A stretch of DNA of 64,000 bases from Farysia itapuensis (Eukaryota > Basidiomycota > Ustilaginomycetes > Ustilaginales > Ustilaginaceae), in assembly GCA_023212645.1 (NCBI GenBank), contig JALBYC010000012.1, positions 310,001 to 374,000 on the forward strand. Reading direction: 5' to 3'. Below the pieces are notes generated by a model that made no database searches, was not told the origin of the DNA, and saw only the letters and a program-made list of their open reading frames with translations. The position numbers and the translations under genes were made by a program. This document shows, in pieces, positions 58,201 to 64,000 of the stretch; positions within the stretch are counted from its first letter, which is position 1; every line of letters begins with the position of its first letter.

Positions 58201-58288
58201 CACGGGCAGTCTTGCGGAAGTACTTGTGCTGTGCCGTGTCCAGCTCTATGCCGGACAAGGGCCGCTTCTGGATCGAGATCTCGACCAT
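55271..58288 (-). CDS. DIS3: Exosome catalytic subunit Dis3/Rrp44
   Basis: A 1005-residue RNase II-family 3'-5' exoribonuclease and PIN endonuclease of the RNA exosome. The N-terminus has the three-Cys CR3 motif (CGSRACQRC). A PIN domain with acidic residues follows in LDTNAF, VVDEVRHRS, NDRNDRAIR and LLISDDQDN. Two cold-shock domains lead to the RNB domain, whose catalytic Asp cluster is seen in IDPVGCQDIDDAL, with GVHIADVSYFV and RGTTVYLVDKRIDMLP downstream. YTHFTSPIRRYADVLAHRQL and a C-terminal S1-like domain complete it. All parts expected for both activities are present. The start at 58288 (MVEISIQK) is preferred over the ATG at 58321, which adds 11 residues. It is head-to-head with the phosphatase gene. 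Confidence 0.95.
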   Translation of the reverse strand: MVEISIQKRPLSGIELDTAQHKYFRKTARGKVLKILRERYLRDDIACGSRACQRCQPLHNAYQQEAEHNGAQRKIFLDPNGLKNSKVDRNHYLILDTNAFLHQMDLIENPSFTDVIVLQTVVDEVRHRSLPLFNRLKNLIADPDRRFWVFYNDFGKETAVLQHEQESPNDRNDRAIRTAAKWYRTHLMASTGPGSSARANLDVLLISDDQDNVTKALQSDIRAMSVRDYIEGLSNADQLLDLLSARSMVSGTGGSEKRVVLYPEHLPANQVAAGVKSGKLLQGYFNANPYNYLEATVRSAAFTRPILLVGRESMNRSVDGDVVAVQMLPRDQWKCATEEVIDADAALKNDDAESGDNEQDELDDAEARLARKEEADAAANARSAKGEPQPTGIVVGIVRRNWRSYVAHVDVNSVNDSALSGLGAQTVFVTPVDRKLPRIRIRTRQSKDLIGQKILVALDAWRPTSRYPDGHFVRALGQAESKEAEQESLLLEHDVPYRPFSKAILDCLPVEGEAWVVPPKDMTHRAWRDRVDLRHENICSIDPVGCQDIDDALHAKQLPNGNIEAGVHIADVSYFVRPDNPMDSEAASRGTTVYLVDKRIDMLPHLLGTNLCSLRPHVERLAFSAVWEMTPEAEIVNVRFHKSVIASKAAFTYEEAQIRNDDESQQDDISQSVRLLNTLAKKLKQKRMDAGALNLASPEVRIHLDSSEQAGPIDVEQKEMRETNSLVEEFMLLANVSVAERIYEVFPMTAVLRRHLPPPRTNFETLQDILLKRRGMELDVSSSGALAASLDKCIDATEPTFNTLVRIMATRCMLSAEYFCSGSVARDTFGHYGLAAGMYTHFTSPIRRYADVLAHRQLASAINYEPLHPSLHSKDFVDDVLKVVNKRHRSAQQAGRASVEFYVGLSIAERNESTASHTLTESAYIIRVFRNGLAVFVNKFGLEGLITFPEEVGFDQDKYEISIPTAVSGLQKELNVGIFDQCRVQISVVKDSATKRGKVSMRLID

Positions 58289-58976
58289 CGTAGCTTGCGC
58301 GGGTCGGTTACCAACACACACACACAGTAGAGGCCAATTGCTGCCTTTTTCTTCTCTGTCAAAAATCGTAAATCCGGAACCCGGAATTCCGCAATTTATA
58401 CTCTAACACGTTATATCACAAGAGCTAAAGAGAGGGCCGGAAGCGGAGAAGGAGGAGGAGGATGTTCAAGAGAGGTGGCGTCTTCGCAGTTGGCCGGGCT
58501 GAGATCGGTGCTCTCACGTCAAGTTGCGAGATGTGTCGGTGGCCGGATGATGGACGCTGTTTGAAAATCGGATGAATAAAATGAATTAAAAATTCAGAGA
58601 GAAAAAACAAAGGGGAGAAAGCCGGATTGATTGGATTCACATGTGCGAGGTCGTACAGTGCCTGGCTTGCACGTCGTACTGCGCCGTACAAAGTGACACA
58701 AAGGAATAGAAATATAAAACACAAAAAACGCCACGGTGGCTTGAAACTGTTTGCAGGGGCAAAGAGCGGATATGGGCAGCGTCGGGGAGCGAAGAAGCGG
58801 GGATGATGGTGCGCGTCCGTTCGAATCTCTCTTTAGCTCTCACCTTCATCTCATGTTGGACGCCCAGCCTTCATAACCATACGTCGGCGGCGCACGCCCT
58901 CATCTCGCACACTCGCATCTCCTGTTTTTGTTTTCCCTTTTTCCTTTCCCGTGCCCTTTGTTGACCTTGTAGCACC
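58289..58976. promoter_or_regulatory. Divergent intergenic region, DIS3 / dual-specificity phosphatase
   Basis: 688 bp with a pyrimidine-rich leader (about 58918-58968) just before the phosphatase ATG, a short CA run at 58313-58326 near DIS3 and A-rich patches at 58570-58610. No RNA gene is recognised. Confidence 0.4.
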
Positions 58977-61514
58977 ATGCACAGTCCGCCTCCAACACCA
59001 GGGCCCAGCTCCTTGCAAACATCCACCACACCTCACAATGAGCAGTCCAAGCTGCGTCGCAATAGACGGCCCTCTCGCCTCACCCTAGATGCACCATCAT
59101 CATCATCATCATCATCATCATCGCAACAAGCGGGGATCCTCGACCTAAACTTGCCCCTCGACTCTCGTCCCTCGTTTCCTCCAGCTTCGGAAGCCGCAAA
59201 GAGCCTGTCCAGCACACTCAGAGGCACACCGAGAAGGCGGCCCAGCATGCCGTTCAAGAAGCCGCAACTCGGCCTGAATCTCGACCACATTGCTGACCCC
59301 GAGAGCGCCAAAGGCAACCATCGTCCACCAGAAGCATATCGCGACCCTTCAGAACACATCTTGAGCGGCAAAGGCAGCACGCTTCAGCATGCACGCAGTG
59401 TCTACTCCCAAGGTCCCGTCGAAATCTTGCCCGGTCTGTTTTTGGGAGACGAGCACAATGCATGCGATAACCAGATGCTCTCCCGTCTCGGCATCACCAC
59501 CATTCTCAACGTCGCAAAGGAGACCGTCCTGCCATTTCAGCTGGAACAGTCTGCGTCGTCGTCGTCGTCGTCTTCCAAATCGCTCGCTCCAGAATGGGCA
59601 GCGACACCACGTCGTCCTGGTTCAGCGGCGCGATCTACCTCCTTGCTCTCCGCCGTACTCCCAGAAGGCGGCGACAGCCTCGAGCAGTATTATACCCCGC
59701 CCACCACCTCCCTCCCCACCTCTGCCGATCTCAAACCCAGCCAGCTCCCATCCCCGCTCGCAGCTATCGGCACGAGTCTGCTGCGAAACACCTCGTCCAC
59801 ACCCAACCTGCTTACCCACTTTCAGAACAACGGAGGTGGTGTTGCAGCACAGTCGTCGTTGTCGCTCTCGCCCGAACAGCAGCAGGCGGTGGGGGAGGGT
59901 GGCGTGCGGCAGTATACGCCAGAGGATGTGTTGCAGTATCGCTCTGTGCGGCGTCCGAGTTCGTCGTCGTCCGACGATGCTTTTGGCTCGCCGTGCTCGT
60001 CTCGTGCTGCGAGCACTTGCACTTCCGCAACGACCGATCTCTCTCCCCCCTCTGTCGCGCCGAGCCTTGCGAATACAGACCACGCGTTCGACACCTCGGC
60101 CCAACAGCACTGGGTCACCCAGGTCGAGCTGCCGAGCAACGCAATTGCCATCAGAGTACCAGCAAGTCCACACTCCTCTCGACCCAAAGCGATACGCTAC
60201 ATCAAGCTACCCTGGACGCACGACGAGACCGACCTTTCCACCCCAGATGGCGGGTTCACACAGGGCTGCGCGCTCATTGCAGAAGTGCTAGGGCTCGACC
60301 CCCACGTCTGGGTCGCTGCGAAAATCCCAGACCATCGGCTCTCGCTTCCCTCGGGCGGCGGCAGTAATCTGGCGCAAATCCAGACGGGCGATCCGGCTGG
60401 GAGAGTGTTGGTGCACTGTCAATGTGGTGTGAGTCGTAGTGCGACGTTGGTGATTGCCTTCGTGATGCAGGCAGCTGCGATGCGGTTTGGCTTCACCGAG
60501 ACGCAAGGGCTGATGGGTATGCACGACTGCTACAACATGGTCAAGGAGAAGAGTGCCAGTATTTCGCCCAACATTTCGCTCATCTACCAGCTGGTCGAGT
60601 GGGAGCGACACTTGTCGAACGCTGCGCGCCGACTGCGCGACGCGGAAAGCGCCGACGACAACGCTGCTGCTGCGCACAGACTTCACCCTTCGACAGCCGC
60701 AGGCTGGTCGACCGAGACAATGGACGAAGCGATGTGGAGCAAGATGCGACTCGAGGAGGAGGAGAAGGAGGCAGCCGAGGAAGCACGACGTCGAGATCAA
60801 CGACTGGCAGAAACCAACCGTCTCAACGCCCAACGCAAAGCCAGCGAGGACAACAACACTGATACCAGCCAGGTAGACACGACAAGCTCCTTACTCCAGC
60901 GTCGACGCAAAAAGGCAGCACCCGCACTACAACTGCAGACGACGCCACAGCAGCAGCAGAGTGACACTCCTAAACGCAGACCAGCCGTGTTGCAGCTCGG
61001 ATCGGACGCTGCGGTCGAGACACCGTTCCATACGGCCCGTACCGTGCTGCGCAACGACGGAGATGTCGAGATGCACGATGTCGAACCACCGTGTACGCCG
61101 CTGCCCAAAGAGGCGGATGCAGAGCTGCTGGACCCAGCCTGCACGCCTACGGCCAACAAGTCGAGCTCAGGCGAGGCACTGCGCACACCATCCAGTCTCG
61201 CTCCTCCACCGCGCATCGGCTCGCTCTCTGCCTCCCTCAACCCAGCCTTCCACTTTGGCACCTCGACATCACGAAACGGGATCAAGTCTTCCATCCCACC
61301 CACCACTTCGTCCAACACCCTCTTTGGCGTCACCGCCCTCTCGCAGGAAGAACGTCGCAAACAGCATCGCAGAACCTTCTCCTCCGACTGGCCAAGCTTA
61401 CCCCCCACCTCGGCTGCTGCTGCTGCTCCACTACCACCACGTCGTGGTAGCAGATTGGCTGATTCCATCGACCTCCTCTCTGCCGACGACACCAGCGTCG
61501 CTATGGACGAGTGA
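58977..61514 (+). CDS. Dual-specificity (MAPK-type) phosphatase with large internal insertion
   Basis: An 845-residue protein. The first half of the DSP domain is at about 155-195 (VEILPGLFLGDEHNACDNQ, then LGITTILNVAKE). The second half starts near 405 (KAIRYIKLPWTHDETDL) and holds the active-site loop H480-C481-QCGVSR-S with Cys481 and Arg487, followed by ATLVIAFVMQ and ISPNISLIYQLVEWERHL. About 210 low-complexity residues are inserted between the halves. Fungal Msg5-type MAPK phosphatases share this core. In Ustilago the known member is Rok1, which acts on the mating/pathogenicity MAPKs; orthology here is possible but unproven. The C-terminal ~280 residues are disordered with a coiled coil (EEEEKEAAEEARRRDQRL). 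It is convergent with the C2H2 gene. Confidence 0.88.
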   Translation: MHSPPPTPGPSSLQTSTTPHNEQSKLRRNRRPSRLTLDAPSSSSSSSSSQQAGILDLNLPLDSRPSFPPASEAAKSLSSTLRGTPRRRPSMPFKKPQLGLNLDHIADPESAKGNHRPPEAYRDPSEHILSGKGSTLQHARSVYSQGPVEILPGLFLGDEHNACDNQMLSRLGITTILNVAKETVLPFQLEQSASSSSSSSKSLAPEWAATPRRPGSAARSTSLLSAVLPEGGDSLEQYYTPPTTSLPTSADLKPSQLPSPLAAIGTSLLRNTSSTPNLLTHFQNNGGGVAAQSSLSLSPEQQQAVGEGGVRQYTPEDVLQYRSVRRPSSSSSDDAFGSPCSSRAASTCTSATTDLSPPSVAPSLANTDHAFDTSAQQHWVTQVELPSNAIAIRVPASPHSSRPKAIRYIKLPWTHDETDLSTPDGGFTQGCALIAEVLGLDPHVWVAAKIPDHRLSLPSGGGSNLAQIQTGDPAGRVLVHCQCGVSRSATLVIAFVMQAAAMRFGFTETQGLMGMHDCYNMVKEKSASISPNISLIYQLVEWERHLSNAARRLRDAESADDNAAAAHRLHPSTAAGWSTETMDEAMWSKMRLEEEEKEAAEEARRRDQRLAETNRLNAQRKASEDNNTDTSQVDTTSSLLQRRRKKAAPALQLQTTPQQQQSDTPKRRPAVLQLGSDAAVETPFHTARTVLRNDGDVEMHDVEPPCTPLPKEADAELLDPACTPTANKSSSGEALRTPSSLAPPPRIGSLSASLNPAFHFGTSTSRNGIKSSIPPTTSSNTLFGVTALSQEERRKQHRRTFSSDWPSLPPTSAAAAAPLPPRRGSRLADSIDLLSADDTSVAMDE
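59092..59121. repeat. (ATC)n repeat coding polyserine
   Basis: About nine ATC/CATCAT units code a Ser run near the N-terminus of the phosphatase. Confidence 0.8.
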
Positions 61515-61573
61515 CTTTTTACACACACACATACACACACTAGAGAGCGCAATGCAGATAGCTATATTGATTG

Positions 61574-63118
61574 TTATGCGGGGATGGGCCCTCGCGTGTC
61601 TGCGTCGAGAAAGGTGCCTCTGCCGGCATGGTGCTCGTCTGCCAGTTCGTCGCGCAGCTGTTCCGGATGGGTTGCTGCGAGCGTCTGTGGGGAGGTGGGC
61701 GGACTGAAGATGGCGTCCACATCCTGTCCGAGTTCAAAGACAAGCGCCTGTTCGAGCGCCTTTGTGCACTCCTTGCGCATCAGAGTCTCTTCCTGCTCCA
61801 GCGCCGTGAGGTTCGACCAGAGACGCTGATTCTCTGCGCGCGAGTGGCGCAGTTTGGCCTTTTCAATGAGGTATCGCTGACGCGCAAGCTTGATGCTCGA
61901 CTGAGCAGTTTCCGGTGTTGACGACGCTATTGGCTGACCAGCGTGTGGCAGCACGGACTCGTCTGGGTTTTCGCTTTCGAGACGAGACGACCGACGACGA
62001 CCGTTGGCAGAGGGGGGCGCTCGAGCTTTGGCCGTTTCGGGGAGCGAGTCATCCGAGTCGCTCTGATACTCGTCTGTTCTGCTGCGCTTGCGTGTACTCA
62101 CGCCGCCGTCGTCCTCACCGTTGGCAGGATGGGCTGCGTCGTCGTGCAGTTTGCGCACACGTTCGCGCTCACGCAGGTCTTTGACCCAGCTGCGCACGGC
62201 TTTTGTCAGAATAGCACCAGAGCCTTCATCGTCACTAGTCGGGTCGAGGCGTTTGGCGATCCCGAGTTCGGCCGCGGACATGGTGGCCAGATTATCAGTC
62301 CCGATAGCACGCAGGACGGCGAGACCGTCGGATCCCTGACCTTCTGCGAGCTGGAGCAGTTCGTCTTCCAGCACTTCGCCCGCGGCTGGTTTTGTAGGAG
62401 AGGAGGCGTCGGCGGCAGCAGCGGCGAGCGAGGTGTCGGGGGCACTGCCATCTGCGTCGTCCTGGTTGGTCTGCGAGGCGGCTGCAGCTTTGCGTGATCC
62501 GGCGGTGATGATGTTGTGCTGAACACGCATGTGCTTGCTCAGTGCGTCGGAACGGGTGAAGCTCTTGTCGCACTCGGGTCGAGGACAGGTGAATGGCTTC
62601 TCCCCCGTGTGGCTACGCAGATGGCTCAACAGCGCAAACCGGCTCGTCTGCGGCTTTCCCTTGCGCACACACCCCGTCCACTCGCACATGTACTTGCTCT
62701 TGTGAATGCCAATATGCAACACATGCAGATGGTTGATAAACGGCTGCAGACTTGTAAATGTCTCTCCGCAGTCGTTCCACTGACACGTCACCTCTGCATC
62801 AGCAGCAGCAGCGGGTGTTGGTTTGGCAGACTCGTCCAGCTCGTCCCCCTCGATGGATGCTGAGCGAGCACGGGACTGTGCATTGGCATCTGGCGCTGCT
62901 GCTGCTGCTGCTGCTGCAGACTCGCCTTCGGAAGCCGAGGTGGAAATGTCGGACAAGGTGGGGGAAGGTGGACGAAGTGCTGGCATGGACGACCTTACTT
63001 TCGCCTTGTGTGGTGATGAGGGAGGATGTTGTGCTGTTGGTGACGGTGACCGCACCGCTGCTGCTGCCACTGGCTTTGCAGCGACGAGGGAGGAAGAAGA
63101 AAACCTCTTTCGTGGCAT
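61574..63118 (-). CDS. C2H2 zinc-finger protein, Iec1-like (candidate INO80-complex subunit)
   Basis: A 514-residue protein with three C2H2 fingers clustered at about 112-198: CQWNDCGETFTSLQPFINHLH, YMCEWTGCVRKG with RFALLSHLRSHTGEKPF, and CPRPECDKSFTRSDALSKHMRVQH. The wide CxxxxC fingers and the final SDALSKHMRVQH order resemble GLI-like fungal proteins and the S. pombe INO80 subunit Iec1. The N-terminus is basic and Ser/Ala-rich. A C-terminal helical or coiled-coil block (IKLARQRYLIEKAKLRHSRAENQRLWSNLTALEQEETLMRKECTKALEQ, cited in part) follows a Lys/Arg-rich NLS-type stretch. The Iec1 link is inference. Its ATG is only 69 bp from the opposed PPCS start. Confidence 0.8.
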   Translation of the reverse strand: MPRKRFSSSSLVAAKPVAAAAVRSPSPTAQHPPSSPHKAKVRSSMPALRPPSPTLSDISTSASEGESAAAAAAAAPDANAQSRARSASIEGDELDESAKPTPAAAADAEVTCQWNDCGETFTSLQPFINHLHVLHIGIHKSKYMCEWTGCVRKGKPQTSRFALLSHLRSHTGEKPFTCPRPECDKSFTRSDALSKHMRVQHNIITAGSRKAAAASQTNQDDADGSAPDTSLAAAAADASSPTKPAAGEVLEDELLQLAEGQGSDGLAVLRAIGTDNLATMSAAELGIAKRLDPTSDDEGSGAILTKAVRSWVKDLRERERVRKLHDDAAHPANGEDDGGVSTRKRSRTDEYQSDSDDSLPETAKARAPPSANGRRRSSRLESENPDESVLPHAGQPIASSTPETAQSSIKLARQRYLIEKAKLRHSRAENQRLWSNLTALEQEETLMRKECTKALEQALVFELGQDVDAIFSPPTSPQTLAATHPEQLRDELADEHHAGRGTFLDADTRGPIPA

Positions 63119-63187
63119 GATGATGATGGTGGTGGTGAGAAGAGAAACGAAATATTCAAGCTTCCCTCGGCGTAGTACAACACCACC
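63119..63187. promoter_or_regulatory. 69-bp bidirectional promoter, C2H2 protein / PPCS
   Basis: The two opposed ATGs are separated by 69 bp, starting with a (GAT/GGT) repeat. So short a spacer means each gene's promoter probably reaches into the other's 5' end. Confidence 0.45.
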
Positions 63188-64000
63188 ATGTCATCTTCAG
63201 CCTCAACCTCGCCCAAGTGGTCGAGCGATCGCTTTTTCCAGACACAAACGCCGCCTGCCAATCTGGCCGAAGTGGCGCGCCAGACGTCGGCGTTTGTGCA
63301 ACGACATTTGGAGCAGGGACGCAATGTGGTGCTCGTCACTTCGGGCGGTACGACGGTGCCGTTGGAGAAGAACGTCGTCCGCTTCCTCGACAACTTTAGC
63401 GCAGGCACACGCGGAGCGACGAGTGCAGAGTACTTTCTCTCGGCAGGCTATGCGGTCATCTTTATGAGTCGACAGCACAGTCTGGCGCCCTACACGCGGC
63501 ACTACAGCCACACCACCAACCCCTTTCTCGACCTCCTCGCCGATCCCGCTCAACACTCAGAGAGCAGCAGCAGCAGTAACACCCCCGCCGCGGCGGAAGA
63601 CGCCATCACAGTCTTGCCCCAGCACGTCGTACATCTCCGTCCCATCCTCTCTGCCTACCATCATGCCACGTCGTCCGGCTTGCTGCATACTGTCTCGTTT
63701 GTCACCGTGAATGACTACCTCTGGTTGTTGCGTGAAATGACCCGCGTTATGCAGCCTTTGGGTCGTCGAGCTATGTACTACCTTGCCGCTGCCGTGTCTG
63801 ACTTTTTCATCCCCACCACCAACGTACCCGAACACAAGATCCAGTCTGGCAAAGGCAGTTTGGTGATTGAAATGGACCAGGTGCCCAAAGTGCTCAAGCC
63901 GATGGTCGAAACGTGGACACCGGAAGCCTACCTGGTGAGCTTCAAGCTGGAAACAGACCCAAGCCTCCTCATCCCCAAATCCATTGCAGCGCTCAAACGC
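63188..64000 (+). CDS. CAB2: Phosphopantothenate-cysteine ligase (PPCS), 3'-truncated by window edge
   Basis: The frame runs from ATG at 63188 to the right edge without a stop, giving the first 271 residues. PPCS joins cysteine to 4'-phosphopantothenate, the second step of CoA synthesis. Diagnostic blocks are the nucleotide-binding VVLVTSGGTTVPLEKNVVRFLDNFSAGTRGA at about 50-80 (cited by position), YYLAAAVSDFFIP near 195 and EHKIQSG near 215, where the Lys lies in the conserved K-I-Q-S motif. A ~20-residue Ser-rich insert at about 118-138 (SESSSSSNTPAA) lies in a loop. The enzyme is cytosolic. Eukaryotic PPCS is a stand-alone protein, as here. Confidence 0.92.
   Translation, partial: MSSSASTSPKWSSDRFFQTQTPPANLAEVARQTSAFVQRHLEQGRNVVLVTSGGTTVPLEKNVVRFLDNFSAGTRGATSAEYFLSAGYAVIFMSRQHSLAPYTRHYSHTTNPFLDLLADPAQHSESSSSSNTPAAAEDAITVLPQHVVHLRPILSAYHHATSSGLLHTVSFVTVNDYLWLLREMTRVMQPLGRRAMYYLAAAVSDFFIPTTNVPEHKIQSGKGSLVIEMDQVPKVLKPMVETWTPEAYLVSFKLETDPSLLIPKSIAALKR

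Noticed and set aside
1..64000. tRNA or rRNA genes, transposons, CRISPR arrays
   Set aside because: No B-box/anticodon arm pattern in the spacers, no reverse transcriptase or transposase motifs, no long terminal repeats, and no spaced direct repeats. A tRNAscan-SE and RepeatMasker run would be decisive.
15484..64000. A secondary-metabolite or effector gene cluster
   Set aside because: The genes are conserved housekeeping or regulatory types; only the M28 peptidase is clearly secreted, and there is no run of small secreted proteins as in smut effector clusters.

Overview
This window looks like nuclear chromosomal DNA of a smut fungus (Ustilaginomycetes, Basidiomycota; Ustilago/Sporisorium/Pseudozyma type). 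The basis is gene style: compact, mostly intron-free genes about 50 to 1300 bp apart, short GT..AG introns (about 50-115 nt) in the few spliced genes, long disordered Ser/Pro/Gln-rich stretches in regulatory proteins, and products such as a bifunctional PABA synthase and fungal Zn2Cys6 and GATA regulators. The species cannot be fixed from sequence reading alone. I see 27 protein genes, two of them cut by the window ends, and no tRNA, rRNA, transposon or CRISPR array.

Layout. 1-10 kb: a truncated presequence-bearing protein (-), PABA synthase (+), a divergent indoleamine 2,3-dioxygenase (-) and an Avo2-like ankyrin protein (-). 10-21 kb: cyclophilin (+), a spliced membrane protein (-), La protein (+), five-exon 3-ketosphinganine reductase (-), COG2 (+) and a three-exon GCK/Ste20 kinase with polyglutamine tracts (-). 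21-30 kb: Oac1 carrier (+), Erv29/SURF4 (+, spliced), a 1014-residue unknown (+) and a secreted M28 peptidase (-). 30-47 kb: a Zn2Cys6 factor with a His-rich tail (+), a two-finger GATA factor (-), Trs85 (-), a GH47 mannosidase (-), a putative OB-fold protein (-) and a CWC16 splicing factor (+). 47-64 kb: a 1676-residue polytopic membrane protein (-), a four-exon 75-residue protein (+), a tail-anchored unknown (+), exosome nuclease Dis3 (-), a dual-specificity phosphatase (+), a C2H2 protein resembling Iec1 (-), and the start of phosphopantothenate-cysteine ligase (+), which runs off the end.

The genes are not an obvious pathway cluster. Five act in the early secretory pathway (Tsc10, COG2, Erv29, Trs85, GH47), three in RNA metabolism (La, CWC16, Dis3) and three in metabolite or cofactor supply (PABA, CoA, mitochondrial dicarboxylates). 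Several are head-to-head pairs with short shared promoters (69, 168, 203 bp).

The most interesting items are the dioxygenase with an apparent substitution of an essential distal residue, the DUF1752 plus double-GATA factor, the putative OB-fold protein, the phosphatase split by a large insertion, the orphan polytopic membrane protein, and the small gene with a 17-nt exon. Nothing here proves a previously undescribed multigene system. Functional names rest on motif recognition from memory, not on searches.
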